Translations under genes and position numbers: made by a program
The notes under the pieces: model-generated
Database searches by the model: none
What the model was told of the DNA's origin: nothing
What the model saw: the letters and a program-made list of their open reading frames with translations, nothing else
Part shown: in pieces, positions 1 to 10,860 of the stretch
Numbering within the stretch: position 1 is the first letter of the stretch
Layout: each line of letters opens with the position of its first letter
NCBI GenBank assembly: GCA_001599595.1
Contig: BCHH01000009.1
Span: forward strand, 2,195,081-2,259,080
Length of the DNA: 64,000 bases
DNA from: Beverwykella pulmonaria
Taxonomy: Eukaryota > Ascomycota > Dothideomycetes > Pleosporales > Melanommataceae
Direction: 5' to 3'

Positions 1-385
1 GTCAGGTACGTTAAGGCCGGAGGGCCGCTCTACGAGCGGCCGTGCACTGCAAAGCCAGTTAGCACTAAAACCCGGCGGGGGCCGAGTACCTGATTGCTAA
101 CAACCTTTCTTCCTCTTTTTTATATTTTCTTTCTGTTAGTTTAGGAATATAATGCGTACACGTTAGTTGCCTCTTGCCTATTCACTTACGGCTTTATACG
201 TGTGTAGCTTTGTTAAAACCGGGTTCTTATCCTGAGCCAAGGGAGTACAGATAGTGTAGAAGGAGGATTCGAAGTGGTTTCAGATGATGGGTACAATGAG
301 TTTCGTGGGAAGTATAGGTTTTTCGTCAGTGATCGCATTTTGAATGTTGCTTCTGTACTAAGACGATGATATCTGATTGACTATC
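1..385. other. Left edge, unassigned repeat-like DNA
   Basis: I see no coding frame here. A GC-rich start contains a perfect hairpin (8-bp arms at 23-30 and 34-41, three-base loop), followed by AT-rich DNA. It could be the 3' tail of a non-LTR element or a 3' UTR, but nothing decides this. The last five bases (381-385, CTATC) are the left target-site copy of the Copia element that follows. Confidence 0.3.
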
Positions 386-518
386 TGTAAGCTGAAGGGC
401 GGAGGAAAAGGTGTCAAGATGTGTATTGTATGTGATGTATGTACAGCTGATATATATATATGACGGACTGATTAGTCAGTGGCATATCCACGTGACATTA
501 TGGTGTCCTCGGCTTACA
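386..518 (-). repeat. Copia 3' LTR (133 bp)
   Basis: Starts TGTAAGC and ends GCTTACA on the plus strand. It contains a TA microsatellite and a CACGTG motif. By eye it is identical to 5684-5816. Because the element reads on the minus strand, this is its 3' LTR. Confidence 0.95.
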
Positions 519-530
519 CACCCCCCTCAG
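519..530 (-). promoter_or_regulatory. Copia polypurine tract
   Basis: On the minus strand this reads as a purine-rich run with six consecutive G, directly abutting the 3' LTR, the expected place and composition for the plus-strand primer of an LTR retrotransposon. Confidence 0.8.
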
Positions 531-798
531 TTTTGAACTTTTTTTTTTGAAGCTGGAGCGATCAAAGACCATCCTCCGCCCTTTTCAGGCAGAGCTGCAA
601 AATGTGTGGGCCTGTCCTGCTGAAAATGCGGTGTTCCGCTATGTGCAGGCCTGTCAACCACTATTGGTGCAGTCCCAGATTGGTCGATCTTATGTGCTTT
701 GTGTTCTGTATGGAGGTTGGAGGTTTGAAATAGCCGTTTACAAGAATTGACAGCAGTGTACAGAAGAAGAATACAAAATAAAGAGATACACAAAATAG

Positions 799-3700
799 TT
801 ATGATGGAAAATCCTCAAAATGCAAAAGGGATACCCAGTGTTTATGCCTTTGTCTCGGCAACAGCTTTGTAAGACCGTCAGCTGGTTGACTATTGGTCTG
901 GATATATGCGAGATTGTTTTGATTGTTTTGAACCTCTTGACGAAGCCAGTGATGATAGATATTAACGTGTTAAAGTTTAGTTTTGAGACGTGGAGAAGCT
1001 TCTTTCAGCAATTGAATTGTCTGTTGATTGTCGCAGTATAGCAGTTGCTCATTGTCGACCTCGAATCTGATGGATTTGAATAGTCTCCACCACCATATCA
1101 ATTTAGTGCTGGCTGATGATGCAGCGATCAATTTGGATTTGGTGGTTGATTTGGTGACACAGCGCTGCAATGTCGCTTTCTAATTGATAGGACTGCTAAA
1201 TAGGAAGAAGATATAACCTTGTGAGCTTTTTCGCGTGGCTTTGTGATTAGCATATGATGCGTCTGATGCTCCAAAGAAGTTGGGTTCTTTGCGGTCTGTG
1301 ATATAGGCTGAGTCGATTGATACTGATGCATTATAGCACAGTGATTAATCACGTGTCTGACCAAGATATGCGATCACGTGGTAGGCAGCGTTGATATGTT
1401 GTTGCGACGGATTGATCAAGAATTCGGCAAGCTTAGAATATGCTTTTGTGATATCAGGCTAAGTAACTTCTGCAGCGTGTCCAATTGATCCAACTAGCTG
1501 ACTGTAGTAAGTAATATTAGCTTTATTTCCTGTCTATTTTGGTGACGGAAGCAGTTCCTCAAGCGGTAGTGGTGTTGAAGCTTGATGGATGGGCTTTAGT
1601 GGCGGGAATTTGAGCACTAGTTTGTTAATATAGGCACCTTGTAATAGCCATATCTTTCCAGCTTCTTAGTTGCGTTAAATTTGAATTCCGCAGAAGGTAG
1701 TCAATTCTCCTAGGCATCTAATCTTATATTACTGTAGGAGCTTTTGTTCAAACTGTTCAATTACAAGTGTGTGTCCTAGTTTGACGAGGACAACAATATC
1801 ATCCACGTAGAAAAATACTAGTAGCTTGTTGTTCATCCACAGGCACGGAGCTTCTTTGACTTCTTTAAGTCCTAGCTCCTTGAGCAACTTGGTGAGGTCC
1901 TTGTACTATAGCAGTGGTGATATCTTAAGGCTGTATAGCGCGCGGTGCAATTCCCATAGATAGTCAGGATTGGAGAAGCCGTCTGGTGAGTAGCAGTAGA
2001 CAGGCGTTTCTAATTAAGCGTTGGTAAACGCGTTGACAGCGTCATAGTGCCTTATCTCTAGATTGAAATGAGCTGTAATAGCCATTACAGCTTAGAAGGT
2101 TTAAATGGCTAATGTGGCCATATATGTGTCTTTAGCAGTAGTCTGGAGGTTGCCACGCACACAGATCCTAGCTTTGTAATTAGTAAGATATCCTTTACTG
2201 TCAAGCTTGTATGTAAATCTCCACATTATTAGGAGAACTTTGTAATTATTAGCGTTGAAGTCTTTCTAGGCTATCTTTGTGTATGTCCCTTTGCGCTAGA
2301 TTGTGCTAATCTTGTGTTAAGCAGCTGCTAAGAATCCTTAGTTGTGTGGATAAGGGAGCTTCATTGCCTCCTTGTAGGATATTGGCTCCAGTGGCAGCTG
2401 ACTTTGATGAAATTGTGTTTTGGGTCCTTTTAATAGGGCGGCGATGAAGGTTGACTAGTACTTGGTAATATAAAAGCTGCTATTCCTTTGCAACAGTTTC
2501 CTGGTTCTAGTAGATCCTTGCGGAAGGATATAAGATTGTCGCAGGTTGCTATTAATAAGTTCACAATTTTGTGCTGCATTTAAGTCTTGTTGTTTGCGCT
2601 TTCTAGTGGAAGTGGCAGTAGCGGCTATTTCTTCATTGTGTAGTTGACGAGCGTCGCTTGTTTCAGAGGTAGTTGACTGAACAGTTGATAACCGTGTGGT
2701 TGATAACTGTGTGGTTAATGTCAGCGTGTGCGAATAGTCATCAGGAGAGGTATTCAATAACAGTGATATTGAGCTATCAGGAGTTAGTAGATGAGATGGC
2801 TGATTATGTGATTTGTTTTGACTCAACTAGTTGATTTGATTCTGATCAATAAGGTGATTGAATTGATAGTGATAGGAAGGTTAATTAGGCTTGTGTTTGG
2901 ATTTGGATTTAGATTTAGACAATTCTTCTGGATTTCAAAGTAGTGGCATATAAAGTGTTTGTAAGATATCCTCTAGTTCTTGCCCTCGCAGTAGTATATT
3001 AGAATTGTCGCGGTAATTATAGAAAAGATCCTCCTTGAAAGTAACATCTCGCGTCCAAATAACCTTTCCTTGATGTGCTCTGCTCCTGGCTTTTAGCAGC
3101 CATACTTAGTATATGTTTAAAGAGTTATAACTGACAAGGTATCCAATCAAAGCACGTGGTGTCAATTTGTCGCCTCTAGGTATCTGTGTACAAAGTGCAT
3201 ATGCGCGACAGCTATATACACAAAGGTGAGCAATTGAAGGCTTCTTGTTATATGCCACCTCAAATGGAGTCTTCCAGCCTAATGCTTTTGTCAGCGTCTA
3301 ATTAAGTATATATACTGCTGTTGCATAGATTTTAGGGCCAATTGCTAGTAGTAGGTTTGATGTGCCTTTTATTAATCACAATTATTCAATTAGATTCTTT
3401 CCTAAGCGTTCTGTGGAACTGTTTTGCTCCTTAGTATAAGGTGCTCTAATCTAAAAGTTGATACTGTGTGCTGCGCAATATGCACAAACTAAGTTGTCAT
3501 TAAGGCTATATCCTCTCTTGTTATCTGCAATTATAAATGTGACAGTGGTGTTGAACTCGCGTTTGATAGTTTAATCTAATTATATAAGGATATTAAGCAG
3601 TGCTTCCTTATTATGTTAAGGCATTGTATATACAAAATTGAACTTTGTGAATAGGTCAAATCTATAGAACACATATTAATAACTATTGTAACCTAGGGCA

Positions 3701-5586
3701 TTAAGCTTAATAATGTTAATAGCAACTGTTTTAAATAGACGTAATGCACCCCTCTCATGTCTAATGCGTCAAGATATAATTTTGTAGGCCTTATTTTGCA
3801 GACATTCTTTGCAGTTGATAGTACAAGGAGCAGATCCCTTAGGTGGCTTAATACTAATAACGTTATTGGCTAGGTGGTCAATTGCTTTACTGCCTGCGTG
3901 TGCCATCAAGACATGCAGCTGAGGCTTTGTGAGTGCCTAAGGTTAAAGCAGCTGCGCGGAGTACTGTGGTTGATGATTAGTAGTTGCATATGCAAATGGC
4001 TAGGGTGGCTGCTAAGGTGCTATAGCCTTAGTATGGTGTACAACAAGCCAGTGACCACCACATTAGGTAAGATGTGCAATGTCTTCCTAGGTTAATCCTG
4101 TTTGCTGATACAGGACGTTGCGGCCAGAGTCAAAGTGGACATTCAATAATGCAAGGCGTGATAGTAAGACAAGGTTAGTAAAGAAGGACAGAATTAGCGC
4201 TACCTACTTAAGCGTTGTTAATTTGATGCCTCTTAGCGTTAATAGGGGTATTATTACTTCTCCCCATGCTTAAATGGATATCTTAGCATTGCTAGCAAGG
4301 ATAATATTATTGTTAGCTGCTGGTGCCACCTATCAGAATTCAGCTGGGTTGTTGCAAATGTAGATATTAGTGGCTAGATCTAGGGTCTATAAGTAGAGGA
4401 GTGGATACTGCTGCGACTAATGCAGTTGCAGACTAAATGCTAATAAAAATACTGCAAAAGCATGTAGTGTTGGCAGTGGCTAAGCAGTTTTAGTTTCATC
4501 TCCAGCGTCAATCTCTATTAAATTAGATTTATCTTTCTTGTGATTTCCCTTGCTGTTCCGCTTTCTAAAACACTTGTGTTGCTGCTGCTTGTTATGGACC
4601 TTGTTTAGTATACCTTCCTTGTCTGTGGCCTTGTAATTAGCAACTTTCTTGGCTTTTTCAGGGTCTTCAACAAATCCTCTCAGTCTCAGCAATGTAATAA
4701 TGTAGGGACATTGACTCTAGAAGTGTATATCACCGCATAGGCACGGCTTTGCTGGAGTATGACTGTTCCTAGCTCTTTTCTTGTTGTATAGAGATTCTTT
4801 ACTATTCAGCTTTGCTCCAAATGCTCCCCCATAGATATTGGTCTTCTTTAAGTATGTAGTGCGGTGGTATTGGAGGTATTTGGCGACAACAGCTGATAAC
4901 TAAACAGATTCTAGTATTAGATTGTTAGGGTTTGTATCCCAGGCTTTCTCAGCAGTAAAGATTTTACGTGAGATACTAGCGGCATATCCTAGATCAACCT
5001 AATTAATTGCTTGCAGTAGATTGTGGTGAGGTTGAAAGCTGTGTGCTTGTGGTAGCTTGAGTAGTTTTGCGCAATTGTAGGCAGCAAGAAAGGCGTCGCA
5101 CTAGTCCTCAATATTCATTTAGCGGGCATGCAGGATCTTGGCTGATTCGTACGCTTGTTGCACTTGATATTTTTGATCCTGGCTTGTAGGTGAGTAGTGC
5201 TTTTGCAGTGCCTTGAGCTGATCGTATACAGCGTCTTTGTCTTGGATATAATAGATGAGATCCTGATGAATTGTTTTAGCAATGTGGGATCTAACTTGTC
5301 CTAACTTATCTTTCAATCGCTGATACTCTTTGATATCTTTGTAATATGCGCTCATATCCTGACTGTATAGCGTGAGCTCTCCCTGTGTAGGTTGGGTGAA
5401 AGCAGTTCCAGCAGCATTAGGAACGGCAGTTGGACGAGGAGGTTTCTCAGGCTTGTTGAGGGGACGATAAGGTTGTTTAGGGTTGAGATAATCCCATACG
5501 CCTCCTGATTGAGCGACTCGCTTGACCACAAAGATCTAGTGCTCCCAGTTGGGTTTTCCTCGAAGAATGGGTTCGGTAGAAGACAT
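799..5586 (-). pseudogene. Copia gag-pol, nonsense-riddled single frame
   Basis: The Gag ATG is at 5586 and the final stop at 799-801, exactly 1,596 codons apart. All recognisable pieces share that frame: Gag (5119-5529), a lysine-rich segment (4480-4692), the pre-RT linker (2455-2826) and RNase H (970-1170, with DNQQT). The integrase region still reads APYTKEQN followed by the ER glutamate, and the RT keeps YVDD (1798-1809). No frameshift is needed anywhere. The stops I read are TAA or TAG where Gln or Trp is expected, for example Trp in the Gag start and in the EDWCDAF-type motif, which means CpA to TpA changes. An integrase aspartate appears changed to Asn. The protein would be non-functional. 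Confidence 0.9.
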
Positions 5587-5670
5587 ATTGACGACGAGGT
5601 TGATAGGTAGGATCAAAAAATAAACAACGGTGATAGTCAAACGATATTTGATGGTGCGGTTAGGCACGAA

Positions 5671-5683
5671 CCGGGCTCATAAC
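5671..5683 (-). promoter_or_regulatory. Copia primer-binding site (half initiator tRNA)
   Basis: Directly after the 5' LTR the minus strand reads GTTATGAGCCCGG, complementary to the anticodon stem-loop of initiator methionine tRNA (plus strand: ccgggctcataac). Copia elements are known to prime from an internally cleaved initiator tRNA. Confidence 0.85.
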
Positions 5684-5816
5684 TGTAAGCTGAAGGGCGG
5701 AGGAAAAGGTGTCAAGATGTGTATTGTATGTGATGTATGTACAGCTGATATATATATATGACGGACTGATTAGTCAGTGGCATATCCACGTGACATTATG
5801 GTGTCCTCGGCTTACA
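5684..5816 (-). repeat. Copia 5' LTR (133 bp)
   Basis: Same length and, by eye, same sequence as 386-518. It carries the element's promoter by position. The right target copy CTATC follows at 5817-5821. Confidence 0.95.
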
Positions 5817-5837
5817 CTATCCTAAACTATATAGATG

Positions 5838-5977
5838 TGTAAGCTGGAGGGGGGAGGAAACGGTGTCAAGATGTGCATTGTATGTGATGTATGTACAATG
5901 TATGTGCAGCTGATATATATGACGGACTGATTAGTCAGTGGCATATCCACGTGACATTATGGTGTCCTGGGCTTACA
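5838..5977. repeat. Solo LTR of the same Copia family
   Basis: 140 bp from TGTAAGC to GCTTACA, flanked by perfect 5-bp copies AGATG (5833-5837, 5978-5982). It differs from the full-length element's LTR by point changes and a short internal duplication near the GTATGTACA region. It lies only 21 bp from the intact element. Confidence 0.92.
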
Positions 5978-6000
5978 AGATGTTCTAGCAAATTTATATA

Positions 6001-6147
6001 TGTAAGTAGTAAGTAGGGTGTGGAGGAAAGACTATCAAGATGAGTATTCTAAGGGAAGTATGTACAGTTGATATATATATATATATATATGACATAGTGA
6101 TTAGCCAGTGGCACATCTACATAACGTTAGTGTGTCCTAGGCTTACA
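6001..6147. repeat. Diverged solo LTR, Copia family
   Basis: 147 bp with TGTAAG and GCTTACA ends and an expanded TA run. Flanks ATATA (5996-6000) and ATAAA (6148-6152) match at 4 of 5. More diverged than its neighbours, with several transitions, hence older. Confidence 0.85.
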
Positions 6148-6657
6148 ATAAATTAACTTGTTCCCGTGGCTCTGTGGCTCCTTTGGATACCCACTAAACC
6201 ATCACGTGACCTAAGGTCATGTGTCCATGGTGTGGTCAGCCTCTTCCCCGAGGTTATTAGCCCTCCGGTCGTGTCCGATGATCTAGATATGTTCATAACG
6301 AACTTGCTCTTTTGAGTTAGCCTGTCCCTTACCACATCTGGCTAGTAACAATTACATGGTCTGCCGAGGTACTCTCTATGGTTGGGTGACATGTACGCAC
6401 TTTCTTGCTTTCCTCGCTCATATGTGTGTTGAGGGGAGAAAAGATAGACAAGAGTCCAACTGGCCACTATCATTCGTTCTGCCGCTTGATGCGGTCCAGA
6501 TTTGATAAGCACTCTTGGATGTCGTCCACGAGTCAGTCCTCATACGAGCAAATTTCTTTCAGCTATACCCTTGTAGCGATTAGCTTAGGACGGATTCCTC
6601 ATTTACCCGTCCAAATCCGCTTTATGCCAGAGAATTGAAGATTCTGCAATCTTCAAA
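6148..6657. other. Intergenic, promoter side of SDR-NmrA gene
   Basis: No supported gene. Short open frames here have no recognisable similarity. The last few hundred bases must contain the promoter and 5' UTR of the gene starting at 6658. Confidence 0.5.
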
Positions 6658-8912
6658 ATGGCTTCCCTTCTCAACAAGGCTTCACCTCCAGCCACTGAGC
6701 AGAAAGTTGCCATTGTCACGGGCGCCACGGCAAGTAATGCCTCCCAAACTATAATCCGAGCTTGGAACTGACCTAACTCCTGTAGAGTGGCATCGGCTCC
6801 TGGCTGGCGGAGCATCTCCATACGCGCGGCTACCGAGTTGCTCTATGTGGACGACGTGAAAAAGATGGGCAAGCCGTCGCGTCCAACCTCGACGCTTCTG
6901 GCAACACAGCTCTCTTCGTGCAATGCGATGTCAAAAGCTATGAGTCTCAAGCTAATCTCTTCAGGACCGTTTGGCAGAAATGGGGCCGTCTCGACGTTTT
7001 AATCGCCAATGCTGGGTGTGTAGACCGCGGCTCCGTGTATAACTTTGCGCACCGTGACGTCGCCGTGGACCATTTGCCTTCCGAGCCTGACCTGAGCTGC
7101 ACTGACATCAACCTCAAAGGCACGATATATGGGACCACGCTTGCCACGCATTTCATGCGCAACAACCCAGAAAAGAAAGGGGGCAAAATTATTGTTACTG
7201 GCAGCATGATTGGGGTATATCCGTGTCCAACATTTCCCGAGTACTGCGCTGCAAAGGCTGCAATCCACCAATGGGTCCGAACGATGGCCCCAGTTCTGGC
7301 GAAGAAGGAAGGCATCACCATCAATTGCGTCATGCCTGGCGGTGTTGAGACGCCGGCGATGCCTGACTTTAGCACCGCCTTCCTGCCGGAGCAGATGACA
7401 CTCAGGACAAACCTCATATCTGGTTACGATGTCTTCCTCGACGACGGAGAGAACACAAGGACGGGCGAGACGCTCAAAGCGGCGCATGACAAGCTCATCC
7501 CCTGGGGTAAACCAGAGTATAAGAGTGGAGCTTTTGCAAAGCGCACGGAGAAAGTGTATGACCCTTGGTTTGCGCTTATTCACGGCGAGACAAGTGACTT
7601 GGCTGAAGCTATCAAAGAGCCTCCCACCAAGGGTCCTAAGATTATTGCCGTAACGGGAGCAACGGGGAGTCAGGGTGGTGGTGTCGTAAATGTGATGAAG
7701 AAGACGCCTGGGTGGAAAGTTAGGGCCATCACCAGGAACCCCGAGAGTGAAGCGGCAAAGAAACTTGCCACTGAAGGCGTAGAGATTGTTCAAGCCAGCT
7801 TCAATGACGAGGCTTCTCTGACCAAGGCTTTTGAAGTAAGCATACAACTCTCTGCGCACAGTTCAAAGAGGTGTCGTGTTGCTAATGGCATTTATAGGGC
7901 GTACACGCTATATTCGCCGTCACCAACTGGTGGGAGCACCTCTTCCAAGGTAAGTCCCAAGACGAATCCGGCGTCATTGAGGAGGAGCAAGGCATGAAAA
8001 TCGCCCGAGCTGCCAACAAGACGGCTACTCTCGAACATTATATTTGGTCCACGACCCCGAGCGCAAAGCGCATGTTAAAAGGAAAGCTTCTCACCCCGCA
8101 CATGGACTACAAGGCGAACGTGGACGCGCGAATTAAGTCTGAGTTGCCCAACCTGGCCAAAATCAGCACCTATCTGTACTTTGGTTACTACCCACAAAAC
8201 ATGGCCTTTTTCCCTCTCATCAAGCCCATCGAATACGTACGTACTACCTGCTTATCTTGTGCATAATCTGTTCACCAAGCTGACTGGCCGGTCAACCACT
8301 AGCCCGGAAATGGTCAATGGGTCCAAACGATACCCTCCAAACCCGACGCCAAAGCCTTGCTCTCGGGCGACATGAGGTAAGCTTACGGTACAGATGCCAG
8401 GAAATTTCCTGGCTATGGTACACTCTCCCCTCTACAGAGACTACTTGCTAAATTGCTGTCTAGTAAGTCTTACTTTTTTTCTTCGTTAAGACAGTATATA
8501 GGCGTGTCTTACAATATAAGTATCCCCTACTATTGAACGTCTGCTAACAGTACTGTTTTGTTCGGCAGCTGTCAACCCTGGTATCTGGGTGCGACAGGTT
8601 TTAGCGGCCGGCGAGAAGGCTTATGGAAAGTACGCCAATGTTGCGCTAGAGAAGTGGTCCTTCCAGCAGATGATAGATGCGTGGTCTGAGATTGTGGGTA
8701 AAAAGGGCGTCTTCGTGGAGACCACTATCGATGCGTGGACAAAGCTTTGGGGGCCAGCTGGCAATGAGCTGGGCTTGCAATTCAAGTTTGGTGAGATGTG
8801 TGATCCGTGGGAGGAGAATGAAAACTTTATTAGCCCTGAAGAACTGGGTATTGATGAGAAGGAGGTTGTAGGGTTCAAGGGCACGATCGAGGGGTTGAAG
8901 CATCTGTTCTAG
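6658..8912 (+). CDS. SDR-NmrA fusion oxidoreductase, 633 aa
   Basis: Exons 6658-6729, 6786-7835, 7898-8236, 8303-8376, 8440-8462 and 8569-8912 total 1,902 nt in one frame. The first intron uses a GC donor (GCAAGT), which restores the SDR motif TGATSGIG at residues 21-28; a GT donor two or more bases away breaks the frame. Residues 1 to about 300 are a classical short-chain dehydrogenase with NAG 99-101, catalytic Ser164, Tyr177 and Lys181 at standard spacing. Residues from about 308 form a second Rossmann domain of NmrA type (VTGATGSQG 313-321). Both nucleotide-binding motifs look intact. The NmrA part ends in a region resembling the substrate domain of NmrA/isoflavone-reductase-like proteins. 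Substrate unknown. The 23-nt fifth exon needs confirmation from RNA. Confidence 0.85.
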
Positions 8913-9206
8913 GTGCATTTTTGTGCAGTGAACGACTGCGAGTATATATACTCGATGAAACACTTGATATGATAGCCATGTTGTCTGACAATAGTTTTTA
9001 TAGAATTACACCACTAAAAAGTCTAATAGAGCGTTCTTATACTAGTTCGCTAAGAGTCTTCTATCGCAATTCGTTCGATCGGTTCCTTCTAGTTTATTCA
9101 CACCCTGCCAAATATACGTGTTTATTAGTAATCGGCCAGTTCTTTCCATATTTTTATTAGCTCACAATTATAATTCATCGGTAAATTGCTTAGCTATAAC
9201 TACTAT
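8913..9206. other. AT-rich spacer after SDR-NmrA
   Basis: Likely the 3' UTR and terminator of the fusion gene, then unique AT-rich DNA. No gene seen. Confidence 0.4.
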
Positions 9207-9670
9207 TGCGGTGGAGGAAAGGTGTGTGATATAAAAATATCACAAGGGTAGGAGGGCGACTCGCAGCCATGCGATGTCTGAAGCAGCAATGCACTAATAG
9301 AGGAGGGTGAGGATCAAGGTGAGGTTTGGCAGTAGACTGTTTCAATTTCGTTGTATCTAGCTACTAAACAAGATGAAATAGAGAGATGGATGATGAATGA
9401 ATGAAGAAATGTTCATGATCTCGTTGGGGTGAAGGTCGTGTGTTCGGTGGTAATGATGTCCGTGATTGATGGCCCGTCTGTGATTGATGCCTCCTCCATG
9501 ATTGATACATCCATGGGCGTGGTGTTCGGATGCCCGTATATATGCCGCGTTGATGATGACGAAGCAAGCAGCTGATAAAGAAAACAAGTCCCGTTCCCTG
9601 CACCATGCACGCAAGCCTTGAACCCGTGCCTGAGGTGAATGTAAGCAAAGTAGCTCTTCGCTACGGCGCA
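9207..9670. repeat. Dispersed LTR-like repeat, copy A
   Basis: 464 bp starting TGCG and ending CGCA, with CTAT on both sides (9203-9206, 9671-9674). The second copy is at 27413-27811. The copies share long blocks, such as the stretch around gatcaaggtgaggtttggca, and a TATATA box near the right end. TG/CA ends and a TATA box suggest a solo LTR, but the same CTAT flanks in both copies leave open that CTAT belongs to the element. The overlapping frames on its minus strand are not genes. Confidence 0.65.
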
Positions 9671-9869
9671 CTATGTCTTAATATTAAGCGCTTCACACGT
9701 GCTGAAGCTATAAAATTGAAATATTACAACAATATTCACTGAAGTCGCTAGAGATGTCTCTAGTGGGTCGAGATTGCAATAATCCTAGAAGTCGTCGCAT
9801 CTCGCCCGTCCAAGAGCTGCGTTGAACCACTGTGGTCAGTCTGTTTTTGTAAGGAACACGAGATGAACA

Positions 9870-10037
9870 TGTAAGCTGGAGTGTGTGGGAGAGAGTATGA
9901 AGATGTGTATTGTATGTCTGTGTGTGTATATATGTGTGTGAGATGTGTGTGAGATGTGAGATATGTACAGATGATATATATATATGACGGAGTGATTAGT
10001 CAGTGGCATATCCACGTGACATAGTGTCCTGCTTACA
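9870..10037. repeat. Solo LTR of the Copia family
   Basis: 168 bp, TGTAAGC to GCTTACA, with perfect 5-bp flanks GAACA (9865-9869, 10038-10042). It is longer than the 133-bp form through GT/GTGTGAGAT-type expansion in the middle, and a few bases are missing near the right end. Confidence 0.92.
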
Positions 10038-10141
10038 GAACAAGCATCAGGTTCTCTAGATTGATAGACTACGTACAGCTATCGTGGTTGTCGAAGAGGA
10101 AGGCTATAGAGCTAAAGAAGGAAGAGCGTCTCTAGACGGCC

Positions 10142-10860
10142 ATGTTAACACTGCTTGCTGGCGCAAGTAGTGAATATCAGGGGCCTGTAGCGCGTAGGTC
10201 CCTCGCCTTTAAACTCGAACGTGAACAGGTCTGATAGCTCTGCTGAGCGCCGGTTACCACCATGGGTAAGCATGTAGTGACCTAGCAGGACATCAACTAG
10301 CGTATGCAAGTGGCATTCTTCTAAGGACGTTGCCCCGTATACCCAACGATTACTGTAGGTGCGCTCAGACTCACCTTCGGAGTAGCCATCTAGAAGCGTG
10401 TCTCCCCTTATCAGCGTACTGTTCTTGATCCCGCTGCGCATCTCTCCGCTGCAGAGACCGAAGGCACTCACGCATAGTATCCCCCGTGGGGGAGAGGGTT
10501 CAGGTAAGCGTTCATGCGCATGGCCCTCTACATCTGATAGAGATCGGTGATAGCAGTAACTTAGATACAAACTAGGCCCTAGGCAAGCTGTTTCTGTTCT
10601 TTGAGGCACGTTACCTGCTACCTTGCGAGATTTAGTTCTTGGAGGCCTATTCACTACCTTCTGTTTAATTCAGAATAGCAACTTATCCTCTGTCACGGTA
10701 TCGTCATAATACTGCTTCCGTGTGTAGAACTCCTGAACAGATGGTTTGAATACCTGGTGTACAGCGCACGGGCGCGATAAGAGGGCTGTAAGAAGGATTT
10801 GCTCTAGCGCAGCTAGCTGGCTAATAATACTGAATTCTCTCTGCTTTGGCTCCTACACCC
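10142..10860 (-). pseudogene. Crypton-type recombinase relic (NDC10_II domain)
   Basis: The frame at 10145-10654 reads into DTLLDGYSEGE, VLLGHYMLTHGG and LFTFEFKGEGPTR. I recognise these as the NDC10_II/CBF3-like domain found in fungal Crypton tyrosine-recombinase elements. Upstream on the same strand, to about 10860, comes the usual N-terminal part (FYTRKQYYDDTVTEDKLLF), separated from the larger frame by a TGA where Trp is expected. Downstream, the C-terminal part with the catalytic tyrosine is missing: similarity stops near 10142, about 100 bp from a solo LTR. A broken, truncated copy; no activity expected. Confidence 0.7.

Larger units (their letters stand above)
386..5816 (-). mobile_element. 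Full-length Ty1/Copia retrotransposon, RIP-damaged
   Basis: The element is 5,431 bp on the minus strand. Its two 133-bp LTRs (386-518, 5684-5816) look identical base for base and end in TGTAAGC/GCTTACA. A 5-bp target duplication CTATC flanks it (381-385 and 5817-5821). Next to the right LTR is a primer site matching the anticodon region of initiator tRNA, the half-tRNA priming known for Copia; next to the left LTR is a purine tract. Integrase, YVDD reverse transcriptase and RNase H pieces occur in Copia order. The ends are certain from the duplication. The element is probably non-autonomous because its gene carries many stops. Confidence 0.95.

Noticed and set aside
799..5586. Idea that the many TAG codons in gag-pol reflect stop-codon reassignment
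   Set aside because: Other genes in the window use TAG, TAA and TGA as true stops, and the changes match CpA-to-TpA mutation at Gln and Trp codons.
6947..7859. Long antisense frames (156 and 286 codons) opposite the SDR-NmrA gene
   Set aside because: They are mirror frames of GC-rich coding DNA; the plus-strand frame has complete SDR and NmrA motifs and splices in frame.
9357..9671. Three overlapping minus-strand frames of 65-104 codons
   Set aside because: They lie inside dispersed repeat copy A, show no domain, and are not kept in copy B.
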